NCBI RefSeq assembly: GCF_000763885.1
Contig: NZ_JRKO01000045.1
Span: forward strand, 1 to 45,631
Length of the DNA: 45,631 nt
Source: Paracoccus versutus
Lineage (GTDB): Bacteria; Pseudomonadota; Alphaproteobacteria; Rhodobacterales; Rhodobacteraceae
Direction of reading: 5' to 3'
Below the pieces are notes generated by a model. The model had not been told where the DNA came from, made no database searches, and saw nothing but the letters and a program-made list of their open reading frames with translations. Below, piece by piece: positions 32,733 to 41,054 of the stretch. Position numbers and translations under genes: made by a program. Each line of letters opens with the position of its first letter. The first letter of the stretch is position 1.

Positions 32733-32760
32733 AAAGCCCGGCACATGCGCCGGGCTTTTT
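32733..32760. terminator. Bidirectional terminator between amtB and ispB
   Basis: AAAGCCCGGC (32733-32742) and GCCGGGCTTT (32749-32758) form a perfect 10-bp stem with a six-base loop. It ends in TTTTT on the plus strand and in TTTTCC on the minus strand. It lies between two convergent genes and should serve both. Confidence 0.88.
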
Positions 32761-32781
32761 CATTTGCGCCGGGGGCCTTGG

Positions 32782-33783
32782 TCAGGACAGGCGCGAGACC
32801 ACGAAATCCGCCAGGTCCGCCAGGATGCGGCGCAGGGGCTGGTCGGGCGCGGCTTGCAGCGCGGCCTTGGCACGGCCGGCCCAGGCGATCGCATCGGCGC
32901 GGGCGGCCTCCAGCGCCTCGCGGCGGCGCAGGATCTCCAGCGCGGTGGCAAGGTCGGCCTCGTCCTGCCGGCCCTGGCCGATGGTGCGTTCCCAGAAGGC
33001 GCGCTCGGCCTCGTCGGCGCGGGCGATGGCCTTGATCACCGGCAGCGTCAGCTTGCGCTCGCGGAAATCGTCGCCGACGTTCTTGCCGATGGTCGTGGTC
33101 GAGCCGCCGTAATCCAGCAGGTCGTCCACGATCTGGAAGGCGATCCCCAGCGCATCGCCATAGTCGAACAGCGCCTGCTGCACCGCCGGGTCGGCGCCGG
33201 CCACCACCGCCCCCGCCTCGGTCGCGGCGGAAAACAGCGCCGCTGTCTTGCCGCGCACGATCTGGATATAGGTGTCCTCGGTGGTCGAGACGTCCTGCGC
33301 GGCGGTCAGCTGCAGCACCTCGCCCTCGGCGATGGTGGCGCTGGCATTGGCCAGGATGCGCATGACCTGCATGCTTTCCGTATCCGCCATCAGCTGGAAG
33401 CTGCGCGCGAACAGGTAGTCGCCGACCAGCACGCTGGACTTGTTGTCCCACAGAAGGTTGGCCGTCGGCCGGCCGCGCCGCTGCTGGCTTTCATCGACCA
33501 CGTCGTCGTGCAGAAGCGTCGCGGTATGGATGAACTCGACCGCCGCGGCCAGCAGCACATGGCTGTTCCCCTGATAGCCGCACAGCCGCGCCGCCGCCAG
33601 CACCAGCATCGGCCGCAGCCGCTTGCCGCCGGCCTCGACCAGATGCGCGGTCACTTCCGGAATGCGGGGGGCGTGGCGGCTGGCCATGCGCTCGCGGATC
33701 AGCGCATTGACCCGGTCCATATCCCCGGCCAGTTCCACGGAGAGCCGGTCGAGCGGCTTGGAGACGTTTTCGTTCATGCCCAT
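32782..33783 (-). CDS. ispB: Polyprenyl (octa-/decaprenyl) diphosphate synthase
   Basis: This 333-residue enzyme makes the long isoprenoid side chain of ubiquinone from farnesyl or geranylgeranyl diphosphate and IPP. Both aspartate-rich motifs are present: DDVVD at 93-97 (in LLHDDVVDESQQRRGRPT) and DDLLD at 220-224. The IPP-binding GGKRLRP is at 52-58. The residue before the first motif region is small (ATLLHDD), as in long-chain synthases. Paracoccus makes Q-10, so decaprenyl is the likely product; chain length is inferred. The ATG at 33783 is six bases after AGGGGA; a second ATG lies two codons later. Confidence 0.9.
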   Translation of the reverse strand: MGMNENVSKPLDRLSVELAGDMDRVNALIRERMASRHAPRIPEVTAHLVEAGGKRLRPMLVLAAARLCGYQGNSHVLLAAAVEFIHTATLLHDDVVDESQQRRGRPTANLLWDNKSSVLVGDYLFARSFQLMADTESMQVMRILANASATIAEGEVLQLTAAQDVSTTEDTYIQIVRGKTAALFSAATEAGAVVAGADPAVQQALFDYGDALGIAFQIVDDLLDYGGSTTTIGKNVGDDFRERKLTLPVIKAIARADEAERAFWERTIGQGRQDEADLATALEILRRREALEAARADAIAWAGRAKAALQAAPDQPLRRILADLADFVVSRLS

Positions 33784-33858
33784 CAGCGATCCCCTTTCGC
33801 CGCCAGCCATTGCCACGCCATGGACACATGCGCAACAGCCGCGTAACTTTCCCATGTC

Positions 33859-34071
33859 ATGAAAGAGCTTCTGCGCACCACCGACCCGCTTCTCATCACC
33901 CGGGCCGCCGACCTGCTGGCGGCCGAGGGGATCCATGCCTTTCCGCTGGACCAGCACATGAGCGTGCTGGAGGGTTCGCTGGGCATCTTGCCGCGGCGGC
34001 TGATGGTGGCGGACCGCGACCTGTTCATGGCGCGCGCCATCCTGCGGGACAATCGCATCCACCATGACTGA
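33859..34071 (+). CDS. DUF2007-family small protein
   Basis: This 70-residue protein, KELLRTTDPLLITRAADLLA then EGIHAFPLDQHMSVLEGSLG and LPRRLMVADRDLFMARAILR, has the alpha/beta layout of the DUF2007 group. These are ferredoxin-like-fold proteins annotated as putative signal-transducing proteins, and their function is not established. The gene overlaps the next (methyltransferase) by 8 bases, so they are translationally coupled. It is divergent from ispB. Confidence 0.75.
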   Translation: MKELLRTTDPLLITRAADLLAAEGIHAFPLDQHMSVLEGSLGILPRRLMVADRDLFMARAILRDNRIHHD

Positions 34072-34822
34072 ACTGCGCGAGGACGGGTTCCTCGGCGGCC
34101 GGCTGCGCATCGCCCAGCCCGCGCGCGGCTATCGCGCCGGGGCGGATGCGGTGATGCTGGCGGCGGCTTGCCCGGCGCGGCCCGGCGACAGCGTGCTGGA
34201 ACTGGGCTGCGGGGCGGGGGTGGCGATGCTCTGCCTGGGCGCGCGGGTGCCGGGCCTGCGGCTGGCCGGGCTGGAACTCCAGCCCGCCTATGCCGAGCTG
34301 GCGCGACGCAATGCCGCAGCCAATGCCATCCCGGCCGAGCTGCATGAGGGCGACCTGGCCCGGATGCCCACCGCCCTGCGCGGCCAAAGCTTCGACCATG
34401 TGATCGCCAACCCGCCCTATTTCACCGGCGGCCCGCCGGCGCCCGATGCCGGCCGCGGTCGCGCCCGGCACGAGGCGACGCCCCTGCCGCTGTGGATCGA
34501 GGCCGGGCTGCGCCGCCTGTGGCCCGGCGGCTGGCTGACGCTGATCCAGCGCGCCGACCGGCTGGCCGAGATCCTGGCCGCGCTTTCACCCCTGGCCGGG
34601 GCGATCACGATCCTGCCAGTCGCGGCGCGCGAGGGGCGCGAGGCGGGGCGCGTCATCGCCTGCGCCCGCAAGGGCGCGCGCGCGCCGCTACGCCTGCTGT
34701 CGCCCTTTGTCATGCATGCAAAACCGTCACATTCCGGCGACGAAGAGGATCTGACAAAGGCCGCGCAGGCGGTTTTGCGCGAGGGTGCGGCACTTTCGCT
34801 CGGCGGGCCGAATTTCCGGTGA
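34064..34822 (+). CDS. SAM-dependent methyltransferase, TrmN6-like
   Basis: This 252-residue Rossmann-fold methyltransferase has the SAM loop VLELGCGAGVAMLCLGARV (near residue 44) and an acidic ribose contact in LAGLELQPAYAELARRNAAA. The N6-adenine motif NPPYFTGG is near residue 122. The opening GFLGGRLRIAQPARGYRAGA resembles the tRNA1(Val) (adenine37-N6)-methyltransferase family. NPPY also occurs in other N6-adenine or glutamine methylases, so the exact RNA or protein target is inferred. The gene starts inside the end of the DUF2007 gene. Confidence 0.78.
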   Translation: MTELREDGFLGGRLRIAQPARGYRAGADAVMLAAACPARPGDSVLELGCGAGVAMLCLGARVPGLRLAGLELQPAYAELARRNAAANAIPAELHEGDLARMPTALRGQSFDHVIANPPYFTGGPPAPDAGRGRARHEATPLPLWIEAGLRRLWPGGWLTLIQRADRLAEILAALSPLAGAITILPVAAREGREAGRVIACARKGARAPLRLLSPFVMHAKPSHSGDEEDLTKAAQAVLREGAALSLGGPNFR

Positions 34823-34880
34823 CAATGTGACGATTCTATGCTGCAATCCCTTGGTTCGATCAATCCAAGAGGAGGACGGA

Positions 34881-35045
34881 ATGTCGGTTGAATCCCATGT
34901 GCAGGAGCTTCGCCGCAAACATCAGTCACTTTCGAACGCCATCGAGGCCGCGCATCGCAGCCCCGGCACGGATGACCTCACCATCGCCCGGATGAAGAAG
35001 GAAAAACTTCGCCTCAAGGAAGAGATCACGCGCCTGTCGCATTGA
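34881..35045 (+). CDS. YdcH-family (DUF465) small protein
   Basis: This 54-residue helical protein, SVESHVQELRRKHQSLSNAI then RMKKEKLRLKEEITRLSH, is predicted as two antiparallel helices. It belongs to the widespread YdcH/DUF465 group, whose role is not known. The ATG at 34881 follows AAGAGGAGGACGGA, an unusually strong ribosome site, so high expression is plausible. The gap of 58 bases after the methyltransferase gene may contain a promoter. Confidence 0.85.
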   Translation: MSVESHVQELRRKHQSLSNAIEAAHRSPGTDDLTIARMKKEKLRLKEEITRLSH

Positions 35046-35054
35046 CCTGCGGCA

Positions 35055-35126
35055 CGGGCGGGCCTGGCCCGCCCGAAGGCCACGACCATGGAATGAGAAA
35101 CGGCCCGCGACATCTCGCGGGCCGTT
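35055..35126. terminator. Two hairpins between the YdcH-like gene and phbB
   Basis: CGGGCGGGCC-T-GGCCCGCCCG at 35055-35075 is a perfect 10-bp dyad just after the YdcH-like stop. A second stem, AACGGCCCGCGA / TCGCGGGCCGTT (35099-35110 and 35115-35126), has 12 bp and a four-base loop. The genes on either side are convergent, so the second hairpin probably ends transcripts from both directions. T-runs are short, so termination efficiency is uncertain. Confidence 0.6.
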
Positions 35127-35144
35127 GCCTGTCGGGGGGGCGGC

Positions 35145-35870
35145 TCAGACGAAGAACTGGCCGCCGTTCGCGCTGATGGTCGAGCCGGTAATGAAGCCGG
35201 CATCCTCCGAGGCCAGGAAGACCACGCAGCGCGCGATTTCCTCGGGCTCGCCCAGGCGGCCGACCGGGATCTGGGGGATGATGCGCTCGTTCAGCACCTT
35301 CTCGTCGATGGCGCGGACCATCTCGGTGCCGATATAGCCGGGGCAGATCGCGTTCACGGTGATGCCGGCGCGCGCGCCTTCCTGGGCCAGCGCCTTGGTA
35401 AAGCCCAGGTCGCCCGCCTTGGCCGCCGAATAGTTCGCCTGGCCGGCCTGGCCCTTCTGGCCGTTGATCGAGCTGATGTTGACGATGCGGCCGTATTTGC
35501 GGTCGCGCATGCCCGACCAGACCGGATGGGTCATGTTGAACAGGCCCGTCAGGTTGGTGTCGATGACCTCTTTCCACTGCTGCGACGTCATCTTGTGGAA
35601 CATCGAGTCGCGGGTGATACCGGCATTGTTGACCAGCACGGCGATGGGGCCAAGCTCTTCCTCGACCTGCTTGATGCCCGCCGCGCAGGCGTCGTAATCC
35701 GCCACCGACCATTTGTAGGTCTTGATGCCGGTTTCTTCGGTAAAGGCGCGGGCGGCATCGTCATTGCCGGCGTAATTCGCCGCGACCGTATAGCCGGCCT
35801 CCTTCAACGCCTTCGAGATCGCCGCGCCGATGCCGCGCGACCCGCCGGTCACAAGGGCCACTTTTGCCAT
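35145..35870 (-). CDS. phbB: Acetoacetyl-CoA reductase
   Basis: This 241-residue short-chain dehydrogenase reduces acetoacetyl-CoA to (R)-3-hydroxybutyryl-CoA for polyhydroxybutyrate synthesis. The cofactor loop TGGSRGIG is at 8-15, NNAG at 81-84, and the catalytic residues are S134, Y147 and K151 (NISSINGQKGQAGQANYSAA then K). MFHKMTSQQWKEVIDTNLTG and GYIGTEMVRAIDEKVLNERI are typical of PhbB rather than FabG. It lies 86 bases downstream of the thiolase gene on the same strand, the phbA-phbB order known in Paracoccus. A strong hairpin lies between the two. Confidence 0.93.
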   Translation of the reverse strand: MAKVALVTGGSRGIGAAISKALKEAGYTVAANYAGNDDAARAFTEETGIKTYKWSVADYDACAAGIKQVEEELGPIAVLVNNAGITRDSMFHKMTSQQWKEVIDTNLTGLFNMTHPVWSGMRDRKYGRIVNISSINGQKGQAGQANYSAAKAGDLGFTKALAQEGARAGITVNAICPGYIGTEMVRAIDEKVLNERIIPQIPVGRLGEPEEIARCVVFLASEDAGFITGSTISANGGQFFV

Positions 35871-35921
35871 TTTTCGTCCCCCTTTGAAAATGGTCGTGAA
35901 ATTGTGTTACCGAACTGGCGT

Positions 35922-35952
35922 GGCGCGCGCAAGATAGTTGCGCGCGCCTTTT
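35922..35952. promoter_or_regulatory. Intercistronic hairpin between phbA and phbB
   Basis: GGCGCGCGCAA (35922-35932) pairs perfectly with TTGCGCGCGCC (35938-35948) around a GATAG loop. TTTT follows on the plus strand, but the genes run on the minus strand, where no T-run follows. Placed just after the phbA stop, it may stabilise phbA mRNA or attenuate read-through into phbB. The structure is certain; the role is inferred. Confidence 0.6.
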
Positions 35953-35956
35953 CGGC

Positions 35957-37132
35957 TCAGGGACGCTCGAGGCACAGGGCGACGCCCATGCCGCCGCCGA
36001 TGCACAGCGTGGCCAGGCCCTTTTTCGCGTCGCGGCGCTGCATTTCGAACAGCAGCGTGTTCAGGATGCGGCAGCCCGAGGCGCCGATGGGGTGGCCGAT
36101 GGCGATGGCGCCGCCGTTCACGTTCACGATCGAGGGATCCCAGCCCATGTCGCGGTTCACGGCGATGGCCTGGGCGGCAAAGGCCTCGTTCGCCTCGACC
36201 AGGTCCAGGTCGCCGACCGACCAGCCGGCCTTTTCCAGCGCCTTGCGGCTCGCGGGGATCGGGCCGGTGCCCATGATCTGCGGGTCCACCCCGGCGGTCG
36301 CGTAGGAGGCGATGCGCGCCAGCGGCGTCAGCCCGCGCCGCGCCGCCTCGTCCTCGGTCATGACCAGCACGGCGGCGGCGCCGTCGTTCAGCCCCGAGGC
36401 ATTGGCGGCGGTCACGCTGCCCTCCTTGCTGAAGGCGGGGCGCAGCTTTTCCATCGCGTCCAGCGTGGCGCCGTGGCGGATGTATTCGTCGGCATCGACC
36501 ACGGTCTCGCCCTTGCGGGACTTGATGGTCACGGGCACGATCTCGTCGGCGAACTTGCCGGCCTTCTGCGCGGCCTCGGCCTTGTTCTGCGAGGCGACGG
36601 CGAACTGGTCCTGCTCGGCCCGCGCGATCTCCCATTTCGCGGCGACGTTCTCGGCGGTAGTGCCCATGTGGTAGTCGTGGAAGGCGTCCCAGAGCCCGTC
36701 CTTGATCATGGTGTCGAGCATCTTCATGTCGCCCATCTTCTGCCCGGCGCGGATATAGGCGGCATGGGGCGCCAGCGACATGGATTCCTGGCCGCCGGCC
36801 ACGACGATCCGGGCGTCACCCAGCAGCACCTGCTGCGCCGCCAGCGCCACCGTGCGCAGGCCCGAGCCGCAGACCTGGTTGATGACCCAGGCCGCCGATT
36901 CCTGCGGGAAGCCGGCCTTGATATGCGCCTGGCGGGCGGGGTTCTGGCCCTGGGCGGCGGTCAGCACCTGGCCCAGGATGGTTTCGGACACTTCGGAAGG
37001 ATCAACCCCGGCGCGTTCGACGACCGCCTTCAGGACGATGGCGCCAAGCTCATGCGCCGGCAGGTTCGCAAAGGACCCCAGAAAGCTGCCGACGGGGGTG
37101 CGGGCGGCTGAAACGATTACGGCTTTGGTCAT
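35957..37132 (-). CDS. phbA: Acetyl-CoA acetyltransferase (beta-ketothiolase)
   Basis: This 391-residue biosynthetic thiolase condenses two acetyl-CoA to acetoacetyl-CoA, the first step of polyhydroxybutyrate synthesis, and can run in reverse. The nucleophile is C88 in NQVCGSGLR. The other catalytic residues are H347 in AIGHPIGASG and C377 in LCIGGGMGVA. Length and motifs are canonical. It starts the phbA-phbB unit. Upstream, from 37133 to 37421, is a G+C-rich gap with no gene that I can support. Acetoacetate from HMG-CoA breakdown would enter metabolism through a thiolase of this kind after CoA activation. Confidence 0.95.
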   Translation of the reverse strand: MTKAVIVSAARTPVGSFLGSFANLPAHELGAIVLKAVVERAGVDPSEVSETILGQVLTAAQGQNPARQAHIKAGFPQESAAWVINQVCGSGLRTVALAAQQVLLGDARIVVAGGQESMSLAPHAAYIRAGQKMGDMKMLDTMIKDGLWDAFHDYHMGTTAENVAAKWEIARAEQDQFAVASQNKAEAAQKAGKFADEIVPVTIKSRKGETVVDADEYIRHGATLDAMEKLRPAFSKEGSVTAANASGLNDGAAAVLVMTEDEAARRGLTPLARIASYATAGVDPQIMGTGPIPASRKALEKAGWSVGDLDLVEANEAFAAQAIAVNRDMGWDPSIVNVNGGAIAIGHPIGASGCRILNTLLFEMQRRDAKKGLATLCIGGGMGVALCLERP

Positions 37133-37421
37133 GACGGGGCTCCTTCCCAGATAGGCCGATAATATCGGTGACAGGAAGACTGTTTGCCGTTTCGTTACCC
37201 GAGGTCAAGCGGACTTGCGGCTGCGTCGCCCCCGACAGGCCCCGTCGCCGCGGCGGCTGAGCGCCCGTCCGCCCAGGCGGGCCACGCTGCGGCGCCGGCA
37301 AGCCCGCCTGCCGATCCGCGCAGGCCGGCCGGTCGGTCGGGAAATCTCCACCCCCGCCGGCAGGGCCGCGGGGACGGTTGTCGCGGGGGCCAAGGCGTTT
37401 CTACTGCCGGGTGAATCGGGT

Positions 37422-38249
37422 TTAGTTGCGCCGGGCGGCTGTGTTGGGCGATTTCCAGGGCGGCACGATGGTCGGGGCGCCGAAATAATAGCCCTGCAGG
37501 CAGTCGATGCCCATGTCGATCAGGAAGGCGGCGTCCTCGGCCGTCTCGACCGATTCCGCGACGGTGAACATGTCGAAATGCCGGGCAATGGATTGCAGCG
37601 CCCGCGTCAGCACCTGGTTGTCGCGCTGCATGGCGATGTCGCGGACGAACTGCCCGTCGATCTTGACCATGTCGAAGCAGAAATCGCGCAGGTAGCGGAA
37701 CGAGGTATAGCCGGCGCCGAAATCGTCCAGCGCGAAGCTGACGCCCTGGGCCTGCAACTCCTGCATGAATTGCTCGACCAGTTCGGGCATGCCCATGGCC
37801 GAGCTTTCGGTGATTTCCAGGATCAGCCGTTCGGCGATGCTCACATCCCCGGCGATGCCTTCGTGCAGCGTGCGCAGCCAGGCCGGATAGCCGATGGAAC
37901 GCGCCGACATGTTGATCGAAAGCCTGAGCGAGGGCTCCTCGGCCAGGGATTTCAGCCCCAGCGACAGCGCCAGGCAGTCGATCTGCCGCCCCAGTTCCGT
38001 CGTCTCGGCCAGCGGCAGGAAGTCGCGCAGCGGCACGATGCGCCCGGTTTCGTCGATGATTCGGATCAGCCCTTCGTGGAAGGCCGCGTGGTCGGTGCGA
38101 TCCGCCTGCACCACCGGCTGATAGGCCAGGACGGCGTCGCCGCGCGATACTGCGCGCCGCACCGTCGCCATTGTCACCCGCGACTGCCGGTCCACGGCGA
38201 AATCCAGCGGAGAGCCCATTTCCAGTCGCGAATCGATATTGTCGGTCAT
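37422..38249 (-). CDS. EAL-domain protein (c-di-GMP phosphodiesterase-like)
   Basis: This is a stand-alone 275-residue EAL domain with a short N-terminus and no sensor or membrane segment. The metal and substrate residues of active EAL enzymes have counterparts. They are E59 (in HEGLIRI, with G for the usual A of EAL), N113, E145, D175-D176 in DDFGAGYTSF, K197 in MVKIDG, E232 and E235 in VAESVET, and Q252 in QGYYFG. It may therefore hydrolyse c-di-GMP, though the altered EGL signature leaves some doubt. It is divergent from the Tag gene, with a gap of 92 bases. Confidence 0.85.
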   Translation of the reverse strand: MTDNIDSRLEMGSPLDFAVDRQSRVTMATVRRAVSRGDAVLAYQPVVQADRTDHAAFHEGLIRIIDETGRIVPLRDFLPLAETTELGRQIDCLALSLGLKSLAEEPSLRLSINMSARSIGYPAWLRTLHEGIAGDVSIAERLILEITESSAMGMPELVEQFMQELQAQGVSFALDDFGAGYTSFRYLRDFCFDMVKIDGQFVRDIAMQRDNQVLTRALQSIARHFDMFTVAESVETAEDAAFLIDMGIDCLQGYYFGAPTIVPPWKSPNTAARRN

Positions 38250-38341
38250 GCCAAGACTCCTGTCATCGACGGCACTCTGGCGATCATGTCCTAAGATCGC
38301 GTAAACTGGAGCCGCATTCTCGACTCGAGGTTAACGGATCC

Positions 38342-38926
38342 TTGCCCGACCTGACCGAACGCTGCGCCTGGTGCGGCTCCGACCCACTTTACGTCGCCTA
38401 TCACGACCATGAATGGGGCGTGCCGGAATATGATTCGCGCGCGCTTTGGGAAAAGCTGGTGCTGGACGGTTTCCAGGCCGGGCTGAGCTGGATCACCATC
38501 CTGCGCAAGCGCGAGGCCTTTCGCGAGACCTTCGAGGGCTTCGACCCCGAGCGCGTCGCCGCCTGGGGCGAGGCCGAGGTGGGGCAGGCCCTGCAAAACC
38601 CCGGCATCATCCGCCATCGCGGCAAGATCGAGGCGGCCGTCAAGGGCGCGCGGCTGTTTCTGGAGATCGAGGGATCGCAGGGGTTTTCGCCCTTCATCTG
38701 GTCCTTCGTCGGCGGCCGGCCGATCCAGAACCGCTTCACTGCCCTGAGCCAGGTTCCCGCCAGGACGCCGCAATCCGAAGCCATGGCCAAGGCGTTGAAA
38801 AAGCGCGGCTTCAACTTTTGCGGGCCGGTGATCACCTATGCCTTCATGCAGGCCTGCGGGCTGGTCAACGACCACGTGACCCATTGCCCGGCCCATGCCC
38901 GCGTCAGGGCGCTGTCGCCTGCCTGA
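38342..38926 (+). CDS. tag: DNA-3-methyladenine glycosylase I
   Basis: This 194-residue repair enzyme removes 3-methyladenine from DNA. The Tag signature CAWCG (C8) with YHDHEWG (H21/H23) at the N-terminus, plus DHVTHCPAH at the C-terminus, supply the zinc-snap ligands. The core GFQAGLSWITILRKREAFRE is diagnostic. The residue before it is D (LVLDG) where E. coli Tag has a catalytic glutamate (LEG); I believe D is common in relatives. No ATG fits, and a TTG at 38342 gives PDLTERCAW. The stop codon overlaps the convergent TlpA-like gene by 23 bases. Confidence 0.9.
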   Translation: MPDLTERCAWCGSDPLYVAYHDHEWGVPEYDSRALWEKLVLDGFQAGLSWITILRKREAFRETFEGFDPERVAAWGEAEVGQALQNPGIIRHRGKIEAAVKGARLFLEIEGSQGFSPFIWSFVGGRPIQNRFTALSQVPARTPQSEAMAKALKKRGFNFCGPVITYAFMQACGLVNDHVTHCPAHARVRALSPA

Positions 38927-39458
38927 CCAGTTCCCTTGCCGCCTCCGAGGACCAGTCGGCGCCGCCGATCAGCCGCGCGATCTCGTTGCCGTCGCGGTCG
39001 ATCAGCACCGTCACCGGCATGCCCATCACCCCCATCTCGCGCGCCAGCTGCTGGCGCGGGTCCAGATGCACCGGCAGATGGGCGATGCCTTCCTCGTCCA
39101 GGAATTTCCTGACCGCGGGTGGCGGGTTGTGGCCGGCGGCGATGGCCAGCACCTCGAAATCCGCGCCGCCCATCTCGGCCTGCAGGGCGTCGAGCGAGGG
39201 CATTTCCTCGCGGCAAGGGGCGCACCAGGTCGCCCAGAAATTCAGCAGCACCACCTTGCCCCGCCAGTCGGCCAGGCTGTGCGTGCCGCCCTCGGGGTCG
39301 GTGAAGGTCGTGGCGGGCACCGGGGTCGGATCGGTCGGCGCCAGCTTGGCCAGCCCGCCGTCATGCGCGGCCTGCCAGTCGATTTCGCCGGCAAATGCCG
39401 GGCCGAAACCCGCATTTGCACCGATCAGCAGCGCCGTATAAAGAACCAGCCAACGCAT
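38904..39458 (-). CDS. TlpA-like periplasmic thioredoxin
   Basis: This 184-residue thiol-disulfide protein has an N-terminal signal sequence (WLVLYTALLIGANAGFGPAF, cleavage after AFA). A thioredoxin fold carries the redox motif WCAPC in NFWATWCAPCREEMP and a cis-proline in MGMPVTVL. TlpA/ResA members keep haem-binding or copper-binding cysteines reduced in the periplasm. The gene is divergent from argH with only 22 bases between start codons, so the promoters must overlap the coding regions. This pairing with argH is also familiar in Rhodobacteraceae. Confidence 0.88.
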   Translation of the reverse strand: MRWLVLYTALLIGANAGFGPAFAGEIDWQAAHDGGLAKLAPTDPTPVPATTFTDPEGGTHSLADWRGKVVLLNFWATWCAPCREEMPSLDALQAEMGGADFEVLAIAAGHNPPPAVRKFLDEEGIAHLPVHLDPRQQLAREMGVMGMPVTVLIDRDGNEIARLIGGADWSSEAARELVRQATAP

Positions 39459-39480
39459 TCCACCCCCCGAAGGACAAGTC

Positions 39481-40890
39481 ATGACCGAGCAGCCCACCAC
39501 CGCCAACCAGATGTGGGGCGGACGTTTCGCCGCAGGCCCGGACGCGATCATGGAGGCGATCAACGCCTCGATCGGCTTCGACCGGCGGCTTTATGCCCAG
39601 GACATCCGGGGCAGCCGCGCCCATGCCGCGATGCTTGCGGCACAAGGCATCATCAGCACTAGCGATGCCGAGGCGATCGGGGAAGGGCTGCTCACGGTCT
39701 TGTCAGAGATCGAGGTGGGGGAGTTTCCCTTTTCCACCGCGCTGGAAGACATCCACATGAACGTGGAATCGCGGCTCAAGGAGATCGTCGGCGAGCCGGC
39801 GGGGCGGCTGCACACGGCGCGAAGCCGCAACGACCAGGTGGCGACCGACTTCCGGCTGTGGGTGCGCGACCAATGCGACGCGGCCATCGCCGGCCTCGAC
39901 GCGCTGATCCGCGTCGCCCTGTCGCAGGCCGAGCGCGGCGCGGATTGGGTCATGCCGGGCTTTACCCATCTGCAGACCGCGCAGCCGGTGACCTGGGGCC
40001 ATCACATGATGGCCTATGTCGAGATGTTCGGCCGCGACCTGTCGCGTTTCCGGGACGCGCGCAAGCGCATGAACGAATCGCCCCTCGGCGCCGCCGCCCT
40101 GGCCGGCACCGGCTTTCCCATCGACCGCGAGGCGACGGCGCGCGCGCTGGGCTTCGACCGGCCGATGGCCAACAGCCTCGATGCGGTCAGCGACCGCGAT
40201 TTCGCGCTGGAGTTCCTGTCCTCGGCCGCGATCTGTGCCGTCCACCTGTCGCGGCTGGCCGAGGAGCTGGTGATCTGGTCCTCGGCCCAGTTCCGCTTCG
40301 TCACCATGTCGGACCGCTTCTCGACCGGCTCGTCGATCATGCCGCAGAAGAAGAACCCCGACGCGGCCGAGCTGATCCGGGCCAAGATCGGCCGCATCCT
40401 TGGGGCGGCGGTGGCGCTGTTCGTGGTGATGAAGGGCCTGCCGCTCGCCTATTCCAAGGACATGCAGGAGGACAAGGAGCAGGTCTTCGACGCCGCCGAC
40501 AACCTGATGCTGGCGCTGGCCGCGATGGAGGGCATGCTGTCGGACCTGACGGCCAACCGCGAGCGGCTGGAGGCGGCGGCGGGCTCGGGGTTTTCCACCG
40601 CGACCGACCTGGCCGACTGGCTGGTGCGCGAGGCCGGGCTGCCCTTCCGCGACGCCCATCACGTCACCGGCGCGCTGGTCGCCCTGGCCGAGAAGGCCGG
40701 GATCGACCTGCCGGAGTTGACTCTGGCGCAGATGCAATCGGTCCATCCGGCGATCACCGCGGATGTCTATAACGTGCTGGGCGTGCATAACTCGGTCGCC
40801 TCGCGCATGTCCTATGGCGGCACCGCGCCCCAGCAGGTCCGCGCCCAGATCGCCCGTTGGAAACAGAAACTGGAGGAGAAATCCGCATGA
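39481..40890 (+). CDS. argH: Argininosuccinate lyase
   Basis: This 469-residue cytoplasmic enzyme cleaves argininosuccinate to arginine and fumarate, the last step of arginine synthesis. Signature regions are MWGGRFAAGPDAIMEAINAS at the N-terminus, HTARSRNDQVATDFRLWVRD (near residue 107), PGFTHLQTAQPVTWGHH with its catalytic T-H, and the serine loop GSSIMPQKKNPDAAELI (near 285). The C-terminal SYGGTAPQQVRAQI is canonical. It is the true ArgH in this window, in contrast to the divergent paralogue at 11043-12539. Its stop codon overlaps the start of a small lipoprotein gene (ATGA). Confidence 0.95.
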   Translation: MTEQPTTANQMWGGRFAAGPDAIMEAINASIGFDRRLYAQDIRGSRAHAAMLAAQGIISTSDAEAIGEGLLTVLSEIEVGEFPFSTALEDIHMNVESRLKEIVGEPAGRLHTARSRNDQVATDFRLWVRDQCDAAIAGLDALIRVALSQAERGADWVMPGFTHLQTAQPVTWGHHMMAYVEMFGRDLSRFRDARKRMNESPLGAAALAGTGFPIDREATARALGFDRPMANSLDAVSDRDFALEFLSSAAICAVHLSRLAEELVIWSSAQFRFVTMSDRFSTGSSIMPQKKNPDAAELIRAKIGRILGAAVALFVVMKGLPLAYSKDMQEDKEQVFDAADNLMLALAAMEGMLSDLTANRERLEAAAGSGFSTATDLADWLVREAGLPFRDAHHVTGALVALAEKAGIDLPELTLAQMQSVHPAITADVYNVLGVHNSVASRMSYGGTAPQQVRAQIARWKQKLEEKSA

Positions 40891-41054
40891 CGCAGCACCT
40901 GCTTTTGGCCGCCTTCGCGCTGATCCTGGCCACCCTGGCCGCCTGTGGGGTCGATGGTGCGCCGACCCGTCCCGAGCCTGCCCGTGAAACCGTCCGCGAA
41001 CCCGGCGTGCATATCAGCGGCGAGGCGCGTTTCGGTGTCATCAAGCAGCTCTGA
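40887..41054 (+). CDS. Small lipoprotein, possibly LptM-like
   Basis: This 55-residue protein has a signal peptide (QHLLLAAFALILATLAAC) and a clear lipobox, LAAC, with the lipidated cysteine near residue 20. The short mature part starts CGVDGAPTRPEP. This resembles the CGxKGPL start of LptM/YifL proteins, which are also often found just upstream of lysA. The identity is therefore plausible but not proved. The start overlaps the argH stop, and the end overlaps the next gene by 20 bases. Confidence 0.7.
   Translation: MTQHLLLAAFALILATLAACGVDGAPTRPEPARETVREPGVHISGEARFGVIKQL

Noticed and set aside
37205..37393. Possible 62-residue basic protein between phbA and the EAL gene
   Set aside because: It is arginine-rich low-complexity sequence without a ribosome site or recognisable family, in a very G+C-rich gap.
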